A stretch of 64,000 nt of DNA, taken from assembly GCF_036588685.1 (NCBI RefSeq), contig NC_086386.1, positions 20,666,931-20,730,930 of the forward strand, in the 5' to 3' direction. This stretch comes from Mytilus trossulus. Lineage: Eukaryota; Mollusca; Bivalvia; Mytilida; Mytilidae. Both the position numbers and the translations under genes were made by a program. The notes under the pieces were generated by a model that worked only from the letters and a program-made list of their open reading frames with translations, had not been told where the DNA came from and did not search any database. Below, piece after piece: positions 23,991 to 35,274 of the stretch (positions are counted from its first letter, which is position 1; each line of letters opens with the position of its first letter).

Positions 23991-25500
23991 TTCAAATTTG
24001 TAAATTTGATGTCGTCTTGTCAAAACAAAACAAAAAAACTCATTATTAATGTTTTAAATAAAAAAAATGAAATCAAATCGGTGATAATGATCTGACATGT
24101 AATGCCCATAAAACAGACTACACAAGAGCAGGTTGTGTATTTAAAGCACTTCAGTCTACAGTTACCATACACAATGGTAGTCTGTCATATATGTATGCAG
24201 TTTATATACTGAAAAAGGGAACTGTTTGTTAAAATGAATATTAAACAGGTTTTGAATATATGTAAACAAATACATCAAATAACATTTAGAATTGATCTAC
24301 CGTGTTTAGATATTATTTTATATTAAAGTTCTGATATAATGTAAGCGTTGCTAAATATATATTAATAAGATACGAAATGGAGATAAAAAATGTATAAAAC
24401 TATATGATGTGTATTTACTTAATCGAATCACAAGGGTTGATAACATTCAGTTTGCATTAGATTGACAATAGCGTGAATGTTATTTATTAAATGGAATCTG
24501 ATGAGGTAAGTCAATAAATCATGAAAGAACATTGTAAGAGTATCTTTTATCATCGGATGATTCCCATCTTAAGAAAATACTCTTAGTTACAGAGTTTAAT
24601 AGTTATATAATGCGACAAGTAAATTCGAAGAGATTATTAAAGTAAAAATATAAAACCGCTGTGAACTGTTTAACAATTTTAGATAAACGTCAACTATAAA
24701 AACATCACTTCATATTATAGTTACACAGGTTAGTGAAAATAATTTCTGTTTATATATTCTTCCGTTAAGGAATACCAAGAAATTGCTTTTATGTCAATAA
24801 AACTAATCTAAATTAGTTCTCGATAAAACTGTGTGTTCTTCATGTAAATGTGTAGAGACAGTATTTAATATAAAAAAAAATGTGTATGTTCATAGTACGA
24901 AGAAGTGACAATTGCAGTAATTCAAAACAAGCAAAGCTGTAATATGGACCAGATACATGTAGACATTAACTTAACATTAACAAAAAAGCATTACAAATAC
25001 TATCAACTGGGCAAATTAAAAAGAAAGTACGAACTTAGAATATTCGCTGTTACTGACATCAAGTTAAAAGCCAAAACAATTAATAATAATAAAAAAAATA
25101 CACACCAGAGACTAAAATCAACTTAAACACATCCCAGGAATTTAGTATTGTAACGTCATGGACAGTCAAATAAGACATGACTTGTGCAATGCCAAAACTA
25201 TATGTATCGACAAGGAGTAGGATAGTTATAAGTTAACCGTTTTGTAGATATAACATGAAAGTGTGTGTGTCTCTATATATTATATTTGAAAATAAAACAA
25301 ATTTAGTAATGTTTTCATTTGCTAATGACAAAATCGATATAAGTGCCAATGTAAACTATATATATTAAAAGATCTAATTACAACATTGGTGAGATAACCC
25401 TAATCAATAAGTTTGTTAAAAGGTGCGATGGGTTTACACGGATCACATAGTGATTTTCGCGGTTTAAGTACAATTTTACCGTAAAATGTGAAATACCATT
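23991..25500. other. AT-rich spacer
   Basis: No gene supported. An AT-driven frame at 24905-25126 (+) is Lys/Asn-rich, has no known motif and begins at a non-ATG codon. Confidence 0.45.
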
Positions 25501-25501
25501 T

Positions 25502-26090
25502 TCAATAAATTTTTCTACAGGTACAGTCAAATTTGCTTATCAAAGCTTTGTTTCTATGAAAGAATTTAGTAGTAAAAGTTATAAGTAAGTTCTGGTAACG
25601 AAATCCCTGACTTAATAATTTACCGGAGATGCATTCATTACGTTCATCAAACTCTATTACACAACTACACACATGGGCATACCGATCCAGTTTGGATATA
25701 TCAACACCGTATGATGGAGCTAAAGGCACATCGCCGTCTGAAAAAGGAAAATTAACAATACATAATTAAAAATCGTCTCTTTTGTTGTAAAGTATAGTAT
25801 GGTGTTTCCCTTTGGAAATTGTAATGTCTAAATCTAGAGAAGGACAACTACTTCTGTTTATGTTAGAATAAGTTAAAGTAAGTTCTCTTGGACAAACGGT
25901 AGTTAATTTTTAGAACTCTGGATTATCAAACGAAAAAATATCATCCAGATAACGGTAGGTGTTGTTGATTGTATCAATGAAATGTAACAGTGGCGTGTCA
26001 TTACTGAGTTTGGTCAAACTGAGATTCATAGCAATACAGGAATAAATCTGTTATTTAATTGGCATAGTCAGTGCCCATAGGAATACAATT
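25502..26090 (-). pseudogene. Reverse transcriptase fragment (GIPMGT family), catalytic YLDD retained
   Basis: Reading back from 26090, with frame changes: CIPMGTDYAN, ITDLFLYCYESQF, NNTYRYLDD (YLDD at 25940-25951) IFSFDNPEF, ELTLTYSNINRSSCPSLDLD, ITISKGK, LYNKRDDF, IVNFP, then the open frame 25502-25729 with PLAPSYGVDISKLDRYAHVC and KLLSQGFRY. The order (PMG block, YxDD block, KLYDKRDDF, PAYGVYISQLIRYAR, LLSQGF) is that of a large bivalve RT group found on Penelope-like elements; that placement is inference. Several stops and frameshifts make it non-functional. The fingers domain and any GIY-YIG nuclease are not seen. Confidence 0.8.
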
Positions 26091-26270
26091 GAGAATGGAA
26101 ATGGGGAATGTGTCAAAGAGATAACCACCCGACCATAGAAAAAAACAACAACAGAAGGTCACCAACAAGTCTTCAATGTAGCGATAAATTCCCGCACCCG
26201 GACGTGTCCTTCAGCTAGCCCCAAAAAACCTACTACGAAACGTACATATATGCCGGTTTCTGTCATAAAT
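26085..26270 (+). repeat. Dispersed mussel repeat
   Basis: Contains GAGAATGGAAATGGGGAATG, TGTCAAAGAGATAACCACCC and CCGCACCCGGACGTGTCC. Its inverse (GTCGGGTTGTTGTCTCTTTG, CATTCCCCATTTCCATTCTC) is at 43875-43925. Confidence 0.65.
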
Positions 26271-28234
26271 TCAAAAGACTTGAATAAAACGTTCTTTTCA
26301 CTTTTCCGTTGAAAGACCTATTGATTTTGCTCTGATTAATTTCTACTCTTGCGTAGCTTAATTGGTTCGCAAGATGTCGCTTAGTTATTTGGTATATGAT
26401 ATCGTACAGTGTGAACTACACACGCTTTTGAAACTGGCACTGCTTTACACAACACATAACCTTGTGAAAGTTATCTCCCAAAACACTGTTTTTCATGTGG
26501 CCACTACTTCGCAACCGTAAAAGATTACGACAAATTCATCCTACCAAATTGCTCCTTATATCTGCAGGATAAGGTTGACCATTTGGACCAAAGCTATCAG
26601 GAGACTCCATATGAGAGTTATTACCACTTATGTAATTGAGATAAGTGATTTGTATTTCTAACTGGTGAACCATGTGTGATAGAGACCTAAGGTTTGAGGT
26701 CCGTGTACCAAAAAATAAAGGTCAAGGTCTGGAGTCAAGGTCATATTCTTAATTTTGATTTTGGCTTATTTTCACTTTTTATCTAAACACCGTATAAGGT
26801 ATCGACACATTATTTTTACTAAATAGTTAGTTGCGACATGTCGTAACACGTTCATATTGATTGTAATACTACGTTGACCCTTTTTTATATTTGAAATTAC
26901 ATGTATGGTGGTATAACTCTTTTACCTAGCATAATTAAGACCTAGAGCAATTTGATTTAAAGTCCTTGGTTTATGACCTTGAAATAGAGCTCAAGGTCAA
27001 AGTTGAATTTGACGTTCTAGATTTTGCCCTTTGCTTTAATTTCATCTTCAAACATGATAAAGCCACGGGATTGTTTTGTCATTAGGTTGCAATTTAAATT
27101 ACCTTCAAATTACACCCGAAAATGACTTTGTGTAAACCGGAAATAGCCTTGTTTTGTCCTTAATTGATGTTAAAGTATATAGAACCAAAAATGTTTGGAA
27201 TTAATATCAATTAAACTATCAAATAATACCAGAAGTGACATTTTTCAGACCGGAAGTAACAAATTATTTTCCTTATTTCATCACCATCTTTTTTGGAATC
27301 AGCGTATATTAAGGTATCATTTGACACTGTATATGACATTTTAAACTGCATTTTAATATTTACACATTTAAATGAATCGTAAGAAGTGGAAAGACCTTTG
27401 AACAATTGGTTTTAAATTTTAGTTATTTTGTATCCATGGGCCAAATAGCCGTACATTTTTTTACCAATAGCAAAAGATACCAGAGAGACCTTAATGTAAC
27501 GTGATATCCACAAACGTTTCCGTTAGCGTTATGGTATTTGTTGCTTTGTTAAGGATTATGTTAGTAAGCACATAAGGCTTATTTGATGTTCGGGTGTTTG
27601 CATTGGTTAAAAGATAAACTACCCAGTAGTCTACTAGACTTGTGATTTACATTCTCATCACAAAATTAAAACAGGGAACCTTTCTCGTAATTAATTTGTT
27701 AGTTTTTTTTTAAATTGTTATGATCCGAACCTATCAATTGATTGAACTATTGCTCGGCTTGCATTTGGTTATTCGAGAAACATTTTGAGAAAGAATAAAT
27801 AACAGTGGTCAAATGATCCGATCTTTACCATCTGGTATCTGACCCTGAGTGTAATTAAATACCGTTCTTCTTCTTAATCTTTGATACCAATCTGTTCAGT
27901 TAGCAAATTTGGGTGAAAACCATTATATAAAAAGGGCACCTAGAGTGTATATAAAATTAAGAAAAGGGCACCTACAATATACGCTACAGCAAAAAAAGAA
28001 ATGTATGAATAGTTGATTTCAATTTTGACAGAACATTGATCTGTTTTCCAGCTATATTAGAAGAGCTTTCGACAAATGGTGAAAATTAAAGTTCATTTTG
28101 TCAAACTTGCCTAGAAATGAAAAAAAAACACATGTAGACATAAATTCTATTTGTCCGATGAATAAATGCATATTATGCTTTATATATCAAACATTCTAAT
28201 CCCGATTTGATTTTATGTAAAGGCTGAATCGAGT
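26271..28234. other. Spacer upstream of DCTD
   Basis: No exon supported. 26690-27010 contains several AAGGTCA/TCAAGGTC half-sites in sequence that looks like a repeat. The immediate upstream of the DCTD start (28195-28222) has a candidate acceptor ending AAAG at 28222, so a 5' exon further upstream is possible. Confidence 0.4.
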
Positions 28235-28369
28235 ATGGAAACCACAAAACTGAAAGAGATTCATTCCAGTACTGATAATGCACAACGTTCCAGTTATCTT
28301 GATTGGGATGAATACTTCATGGCCCTATGCTTTGTTTCAGCGCAAAGAAGTAAGGATCCGAATACTCAG
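28235..28369 (+). CDS. DCTD: DCTD coding exon 1
   Basis: 45 codons from ATG to CAG, donor GTAATA. Encodes the N-terminus and the conserved YLDW, YFM, AQRSKDPN block. Confidence 0.88.
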
Positions 28370-31300
28370 GTAATAGCAAAGTATCAAAATGTAAAATATA
28401 ATAAAACTAGTATATTTTGTTTTGTTTAGTCCCACTGGTTTGTCTAAACAAACTCATAGATGGAACCAATGCTAAGATTTAGAGTAAGGACATTGGAATA
28501 AAACTCTCGAATAACATGTCTTTTAAAGTCCCTTTCTGAATTTGGCAGTAAGATTTACATTTAATGAAAAAAGCACATTAAGGAATTTTTATTGCATGTA
28601 AACGGCCACACTTCATTTCCCATGTCTAACACTAATGGCAAATTGCGCCTAATTCGGATAAAATGGATCAGATTTATTTATTGTTTATTGTCAATAATGT
28701 ATTAAGGATCACAATAAAAAATGTAATAATTCCTATATGATTTGCATATGAGGCAAAACGTTGATATGATTGGCCGACAGGACGTCCGGTAGTTGATCTT
28801 GACGTTGGTTATTTTTACCGATAGACGACATTGACACGAAATGTCTTTTCGTAATCAGTGTAAACAAAATGGCGGCGATAATAACACCGACGTAAACAAT
28901 ATTATTTTCACTCCACGTTAATCGTTATATTAAATAACACACACAAAAATTCGTTTGAATGATAATAATAGTTTTTGCAGTTTATTTTTTATCTGACAGC
29001 AAATTTTATTGCGTACATATTTTAGCGTTAACCAACAAATATATTCATGCGCCAGGACTATTCAATGACATTGATATACCATTTACGTGTGATAGAGGTA
29101 ATGAGTGTGGAAAAATGTTTTTACTATCTCTCATTTTCAAGAATGATAAGGATTAAACGCCTACTTAAAGAAATGTATTGATGTATAAACTGGACCAAGT
29201 CACTCATAAACATATAATAAAAGTCTTTTGTGCATTTATTTGTTTGTGAGTGAATTGGTCGAGTTTATACATCAATAAAGTCCTTTAAAAAGGCGTTTAG
29301 TCCTATAATAATCTAACGGAAACTAGTAGCTTGGATTACTCAGTCGGAGCTTGTTCATCGTACACAAAATTATCATATATTCAAACGGTTTATGATTTCA
29401 AGTGATCGGTAAGGTTTCAGCAAAACATTTACATCAAATCGTCTTCTCCTGCTCATATTAAAACAGCTGTTTAAGATAAAAAAAAAAAAAAAAAATACAG
29501 TTCTATAATACTTCATATTTTCTACACTAATTTTGGCTAGTGTATATAACAAATGCAATATTCGGCTAAACCACTCATTAGTATTACGTCACTGGTGGTG
29601 AAGTTTTAAGTCCTCGACGGTATCACCAGCACAGTAGTCAGCACTTCAATGTTGACTTGAGTTATCATTTAAATATTCACAATTTTAGATTAACTGTTAT
29701 CAACATTTTAAAATTTCTAAATACTAAGGCTTTTCTACCTCAGGCAAAGACTACCTTATCTGTATCCAAGAACTTTTCGAAAATTTAAGTCCACATTGCT
29801 CTTCAAATTCGTAATTTATTTGGCTTTTTCTAACATTTCAGAGTGTCACTTATAAGACGTCTTGTGCAAATAAAAGATTTCAATCAATGATAAGTTTATT
29901 TATTTTCAAACAATGGAATCATTTATGATTTTACATTAGATAGTCATGCATTATTCCTGTAAGACTTTAGACTTTAAACAAATAGACTTGATAATGATAA
30001 ACCCGCTTGTTGTTGCTAAATAACTGACACTCTGATGTAATACGCACTGGGTTAAATGTACTATCCGTACCTGCAATAGCGAACGTAGGTTCTTGTCAAG
30101 ATTTCTTTTGTTAATTCTGTAATCAGTAAGTGTATGTAATATTTCTTCCTATATATTGTCTTTTTAACGTATACACAAATCGGAAACTTAATTACAAAGT
30201 TTTTGTTTTATAATTCAACAGTTATGTTGCGAAATCAGCCGTAAACAACACCGCAATCATATGGGTAACTGTACATGTGTTAAATGTTATCCGTGATTTT
30301 TGAGTTTCCTTGGTTTTGTTTCATTGATGATATTCTCGATTTAATAAATGGGACGCACATTTATTTTATAAATAAAACTGTCATTAATTCGTCAAAAGAT
30401 TAGGAGTTATCTAATACGTCAAAAATGTATGACCACAATATTGTTACAAAAAAATACCACAAAAATTCAACAGTGACTGCTTATGACTTCTTCACACTAA
30501 ATCCATTGAATGTTTTATGTTGGATGTGCAATGATTAATAATGAACTCTTATGGGCATGCTTGTTTTTATTAGCTGTTATTGGCTGTCAACTGCTTGTCA
30601 GGAACTGCGAATACCATCAGATATGTACTTAGTCTAATTTAATTTGCTGTTGGGATGAACAAATACCCTCACTTCTTCATATATTTGTTGTTATATTTTT
30701 ATTTGTATCCACCTGATGAGTTGAAACTTTTCAACTGATTTTTATAATCTGTTCTTATGCTGTACTGTTACAACACTGTCCCGTTCACATGATTAACTCC
30801 ACCATTTTCTGTATATGCCTGTCCCAGGTCAGTTGAAAGTCAAACAAAAAAAACTGACAACGCCTTAGCTAAAAAGAAAAAGTCAAATAAGTGTATAAAA
30901 AAACACAACATAGAAAACTAAAGACCGAGTAACACGAACCCAACCAAAGACGGAAGGTGACCGCACGTGCTCTGTAAGTTTGAGTCATGCAGATTTCTCG
31001 AAAAAGTTTACCTTAACTTTTCCAGTAATTTTAATCGTCAATTGTGTGCCTGATAGTCGTAAAGATCCGTGTTGCTGATATTGCTTCTACTATGTTTCGC
31101 CAGTTAAGCAGTGGTTGTATACATTTTATCAAAAGTCACCAAAAGAAAACCGTACTTAATACAAAACTTCTACAGTATTCCTTAATTTCAGTGAGTGTTT
31201 GCATCTAACATTATGTTTCGATCTTTCTCACGAATTGATACAGAGAGACGACTAAATAGAAATGACAAACATACCGACCTCATTTTTCTCTAATTCTCTT

Positions 31301-32497
31301 TGTAATACGTCGGTAGTCACTATGCCATACCCCATGGAATGACATTTATATATCTCAATTGTTATGTTTCGCGCATGTTATACAGCCTCGCGTGTCAACA
31401 TTACGAGTTTAACTGGTACATTTTCGTTGAGTGAGCTGTGTAGATGTAAAAAACAGAAATGTCTTCAATTTATATGATATATAGCTACAAGAAAGATTCT
31501 CTGATATATAGAAGGGTCTAAAAACAGCACAAATAACATTTTCCAAAAGACCAAAAGAGTGAAAAAGTATATTTAAACAAAACGCATTTGACTAACAGGT
31601 CGAACAACTGATGTTCTTTAACCCTGCTGACTGCCATTGGCGATTGCCAAATAAAATTGATCACAGGTTGTAACAAAATGGATCTTATTATAAATTTAAT
31701 ACGTCACAGAAAAAAAAATTGTTAACTTGTGGACAGGATGTTGTGCCACAAACATTCGGTGTCAATATTTCTTTAGTACACCATATCCGGATTTCGACAA
31801 TAAATGTCTCTTCAGTGATGTTAGGGATCGAAACGGTATTTGGAAGGCCATATAAAAAGCACCCTCATTTTTAGAGAAAGTACCCTCATTTTTAGATTAA
31901 CTCTTGAATTTTAAGAGTCAATATATAGGATGAACGGATCATATAAACCGGAGGGAAACTGATACATGCCCAAACAAAAAATATAAACGAGTCTAAATTG
32001 AAAACTACGTTCAAACCTATGACTGCGTTGGATAAAAACCGCAATTTTTATACGTGTGCATGTCAAACAAATTTCGTTGTAGAAGGGTCTAAAAACAGCA
32101 CAAACAACATTTTCCAAAAGACCAAAAGAGTGAAAAAGTATATTTAAACAAAACGCATTTGACTAACAGGTCGAACAACTGATGTTCTTTAACCCTGCTG
32201 ACTGCCATTGGCGATTGCCAAATAAAATTGATCACAGGTCGTAACAAAATGGATACAACCTGTGATCAATTTTATTTGGCAATCGCCAATGGCAGTCAGC
32301 AGGGTTAAAGAACATCAGTTGTTCGACCTGTTAGTCAAATGCGTTTTGTTTAAATATACTTTTTCACTCTTTTGGTCTTTTGGAAAATGTTGTTTGTGCT
32401 GTTTTTAGACCCTTCTACAACGAAATTTGTTTGACATGCACACGTATAAAAATTGCGGTTTTTATCCAACGCAGTCATAGGTTTTCAATTTAGACTC

Positions 32498-32542
<45 letters not shown>

Positions 32543-33802
32543 ACTCGTCTAAACATCAACCCAACAATGTTAGATCTGTAAATTTGCTTTCGCAAATTTT
32601 TGGTTCTTCCCTCGCCCGGATTCGAACCCATGCTACTGTGATATCGTGACACCAAATCGCCTGCACTGCAGCCGTCCCGCTAGACCACACGACCACCTGG
32701 GCTCTCAAACAAAGAACTTTCGGTGGGCATGTGTTACCTTTCCACGTCAGTTTTAATCTAGCGGCGTACTACAGTACATGATATATAAGGCATGAAGATG
32801 TTATTGTTACAGATCAGCTAAATTATCTATATTAAAGGATCTTTATATATATATACATTGTGTTTTATTCTGTATAATTCTTGTATGATTTACTTATGAG
32901 GGAAAATGGTATATGATTGGTCGAGAGAACCTTCGGTTGTGGCCTTTGACGTTATGAATGTTTCGTTAGTAACATTTGTAACAAATGTAAACAAGATATA
33001 TTTGAAGTTAATTTGTTATCAGATAGTAAATTGCATGGAGTACTTTTGTTGGCGATAATAAAACTATTATTTATACAACAGGCCAATTCAGTGTGAAAGG
33101 GATTATGAGTAGGTAAATTTAATTTCCTCTTTCCTATTCAAAAAAATATTATACAGGTTGGAGCTTGTATTGTGAATCAGGCCAAAAGAGTAGTTGGAAT
33201 GGGTTACAATGGCATGCCTGATGGATGTTCGGATACTGATTTTCCCTGGACTAAGGGTGACACTGCTGAGACTGATAAACATCTATATGGTATGCACACT
33301 TTATTTAACGATATCAGATATTTGGATTCATATAATCAATATAGTCAATACGAATTTCAATAATGGTTGCTAGTATATAACTTCGGCAATAGCATAGTAT
33401 ATGAATAACAGTTCAACAAAAGTTACATCCTTACTATATCATCTTATTTAAATATTTATTTTTATAGATAAAAAAACAAATCCAGACGAAAACAATAAGG
33501 GTATGATATTTTGAATTTTCGTCGAAATGTTGTTTTTTTAGGTTTTTTTTCTTTCAGTTTGTCATGCTGAGCTCAACGCCATTGCCAACAAAATACAAGC
33601 GGATATACGAAATTGTCGACTGTTCGTGACTCTTTTTCCATGTCACGAATGCGCTAAATTGATAGTACAGTCTGGTATTAAGGAGGTGGTTTTTTATAGA
33701 TCTAAAACGACAGATTTAACTAGAAAAGACGAACAAGCCACACATAAAATGTTCCAGAGTGCCAAGATAAGTGCCAGGCAAGTAACTGTTACATCAAACT
33801 AG
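28235..33802 (+). CDS. DCTD: dCMP deaminase, four coding exons
   Basis: Deoxycytidylate deaminase converts dCMP to dUMP in the cytosol, feeding thymidylate synthase. Exons at 28235-28369, 33157-33289, 33468-33500 and 33558-33802 join in phase (0, 1, 1) to a 181-residue frame; human DCTD has 178. Residues 21-45 read YLDWDEYFMALCFVSAQRSK and DPNTQ; then VGACIVN, VGMGYNGMPDGCSD, the zinc-site HAE in VCHAELNAIANK, and the second zinc motif PCHEC followed by AKLIVQSGIKEVVF. The catalytic Glu and the three zinc ligands (His, two Cys) are all present. The final residues ISARQVTVTSN do not look like the family's C-terminus, which usually runs about 24 residues further with an I-V-I-D-F block; a GC-type donor at 33778 may lead to a further exon. 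Start chosen at the ATG at 28235; the frame is open upstream to at least 28211, so an earlier start in another exon is possible. Confidence 0.9.
28700..29130 (+). repeat. Intronic repeat, copy 1 of 2
   Basis: Shares with 32870-33110, in order, TATATGATTGG / GATATGATTGG, TTGACGTT, TGTAAACAA, TTTATCTGACAG / TTATCAGATAG and GTGTGATAG / GTGTGAAAG. Both copies lie within the large first intron of DCTD. Confidence 0.6.
29152..29305. repeat. Fold-back element, arms about 60 bp
   Basis: ATTAAACGCCT ... ATTGATGTATAAACTGGACC ... GTCACTCATAAACA at 29152-29213 is the near-exact inverse of 29243-29305 (TGTTTGTGAGTGAATTGGTC ... GTTTATACATCAATAAAG ... AGGCGTTTAGTCC). A loop of about 30 bases separates the arms. 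Confidence 0.85.
29306..31513. other. DCTD intron 1 sequence with repeat fragments
   Basis: No other exon supported. 29590-29670 (minus) carries part of a dispersed mussel repeat (AAGTGCTGACTACTGTGCTG, GGTGATACCGTCGAGG). 30690-30960 carries further dispersed repeat text including ACTCCACCATTTTCTGTATA and GACCGAGTAACACGAACCCA. A poly-A run lies at 29479-29495. Confidence 0.5.
31514..32245 (+). repeat. 563-bp family repeat, 1.3 tandem copies
   Basis: The phrase GTCTAAAAACAGCACAAA recurs about 570 bp apart (31514 and 32085). Matches the array at 51150-53062 throughout. Lies in DCTD intron 1. Confidence 0.88.
31987..32502. repeat. Large palindrome, arms about 250 bp
   Basis: 31987-32239 and 32258-32502 are inverted copies of the 563-bp family, differing mainly by a short gap of about 12 bases near the outer end. 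The centre is at about 32248, flanked by GATCACAGGT and ACCTGTGATC. A TA microsatellite abuts the right arm. Confidence 0.9.
32500..32540. repeat. TA microsatellite
   Basis: About 20 TA units following the right palindrome arm; the same arrangement (563-bp repeat then TA run) occurs at 53062-53090. Confidence 0.95.
32575..32705 (-). mobile_element. tRNA-derived SINE head
   Basis: On the minus strand, GTGGTCTAGCGGGACGG includes a match to the Pol III A box (TRGYNNARNNG) and GGGTTCGAATCCGGGC a match to the B box, about 70 bases apart, as in tRNA genes with a long variable arm. It is followed by a tail (AAGAACCAAAAATTTGCG ...) that runs to a TA microsatellite. The acceptor-stem ends do not pair well, so a SINE is more likely than a working tRNA. 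The same sequence is common in Mytilus. Confidence 0.65.
32870..33110 (+). repeat. Intronic repeat, copy 2 of 2
   Basis: Shorter and diverged partner of 28700-29130, ending about 45 bp before DCTD exon 2. Confidence 0.55.
33157..33289 (+). CDS. DCTD: DCTD coding exon 2
   Basis: Acceptor ATACAG, donor GTATGC, 44 codons plus one base. Encodes VGACIVN, the GYNGMP substrate-binding motif, GCSD and the PW motif. Confidence 0.9.
33468..33500 (+). CDS. DCTD: DCTD micro-exon (33 nt)
   Basis: Acceptor TTTTTATAG, donor GTATGA. With the split codons it adds DKKTNPDENNK between HLY and VCHAEL, a place where family members vary in length. Both junctions are phase 1, so skipping it would keep the frame. 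Confidence 0.75.
33558..33802 (+). CDS. DCTD: DCTD coding exon 4 with zinc site
   Basis: Acceptor TTTTTTCTTTCAG. Starts VCHAEL and holds FPCHECAKLI; ends at TAG 33800-33802. The text CCAG/GCAAGT at 33774-33783 is a good match for a GC-AG intron donor, which would replace the last eight codons. Confidence 0.88.
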
Positions 33803-34029
33803 TCTCGTATGAAGATCAAATCACTAAGTAAAGAAAAAATTTCCGGAATGTGCTTGTTGACAAATCTGATCGAAAATTGTATTTGCTGCCATTTCTTAAA
33901 ACTACAAATGTATTTAAAAAAATCGGTTTCTCGTAAGTGTGCTCTACAACTTACCTTTCATTGCTATGTTAAAAATATTTTTCTATCCATTATCAAAGAA
34001 CTTGTCATTTACTTTTTTGGTGGGTAAAC

Positions 34030-34740
34030 AATTATATATGTGTCTGATCCAAGTCATAGGTAATTGAGCGGGTATTCTGTTGATCATATGCCTTATTTGT
34101 TTATTGTTTTTTTTTTTATTTGATATAGTATTCTGTTCCACTACTGACCCAGGATTGAGGGAGGGTTTAGGTCCCGCTAACATGTTTAACCCCTTTTTTT
34201 AAGGAAATGGTTGACTTTCTGATATTGTTTATTATCCCATTCCTTATCTTATTGGTTTTGTATTTACATTGTGTCATAAATCTTTCTTTAAGTTATATTC
34301 ACTTGTGTGTTTTCATGTCTTTTGATTGAGTTGAGACATTTTATTTGATATTTTAAGGAGTGCCTTTTTATGTTTTGATGGTATACTATTGTTTCAATTA
34401 AGCCTGAAGGTTGGTACAAAAAAAAACTTTTAAACCCGCTACATTGGTTTGCACCACTTTTAAGTCAGAAATATGATGTGCAGTGATTGTCATTTGTTTA
34501 TGTGGTTCATAAATGTTTCAAATTTCTCGTATTTATATAAATTAGACCGTTTATTTTCCCGTTTAGACAGTTTTACACTAGTCAAAATTATGGCCCTTTT
34601 ATATATTGCTGTTCGGTTTGAGCCAAGGCTCTTTGTGGAAGACCGTGCTTTGACATATAATGGTTTTAGGAATTATGACTTTTATGGAAAGTTGATTCAT
34701 CGGCACTCATGCCATATCTATGAAAAGTCAAAAAAAAAAA
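34030..34740 (+). repeat. Dispersed mussel repeats downstream of DCTD
   Basis: 34060-34200 includes ATTCTGTTCCACTACTGACC and AGGATTGAGGGAGGGTTTAG, whose inverse is at 46440-46530. 34540-34700 (GACCGTTTATTTTCCCGTTT, GAGCCAAGGCTCTTTGTGGA, TGACATATAATGG) matches 44750-44935. The open frame 34473-34880 is composed of this repeat and RT remains. Confidence 0.65.
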
Positions 34741-34799
34741 AAAAAAAGCACATCATTTTAAGAGCAGCGCAGGTCATTAATATACACTCATTTCATCTA

Positions 34800-35160
34800 A
34801 AAACTGACATTGAGGGTCGATTGAAAACAAAACTTTACGACAAACAAGATGAGTTCAGCTTTCTTATCATGAAATTCTAAGTAGCATAAATTCACCTGCA
34901 TCCGGGGCATATACCTCCAAATTGATACGATATTTCCACTCTTGCATTTCCCATCATGATTTTCTTGATAGAGGATTGCTGCTCACAACGAAGCTATTAA
35001 ACCAAAAGTTTCAAATGGTGTTGAAATCATCCCTTCGTAAATTTTACGGACGCCATTATGAGTTGGCTGACCGTTATGGAATAACCGTTTCACAAATAAT
35101 ATTGGATTTGTTCCTAACATCGTCACTACAACCCCATTCTCTTTCATTTCTGTGACCTAC
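34800..35160 (+). pseudogene. Reverse transcriptase C-terminal fragment
   Basis: LKTDIEGRLKTKLYDKQDEF ends at a TAA (34878-34880); a frame change leads to 34922-35155 with IRYFHSCISHHDFLDRGLLL, TTKLLNQKF, SSLRKFYGRHYELADRYGIT and VSQI. This is the tail of the same RT family as 8578-9150. 35160-35450 is its likely 3' tail (GTGGAGCAGGATCTGCTTAC, CTTTCCGGAGCACCTGAT), whose inverse is at 43695-43745. Confidence 0.78.
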
Positions 35161-35256
35161 CGAATTAGACTATTCACCGGATTTGTTATATCATTAGCAA
35201 CACGACGGTTGCCACATGTGGAGCAGGATCTGCTTACCTTTCCGGAGCACCTGATA

Positions 35257-35274
35257 CCCCCCCCCCCCCCCCCC
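35257..35274 (+). repeat. Poly-C run (18 C)
   Basis: Eighteen consecutive C bases within the 3' tail of the RT element. Homopolymers of this size are error-prone in sequencing. Confidence 0.95.

Noticed and set aside
30222..30262. Possible 40-nt micro-exon between TTCAACAG and GTAACTG
   Set aside because: No frame gives recognisable protein, and it does not fit the DCTD junctions, which already join in phase without it.
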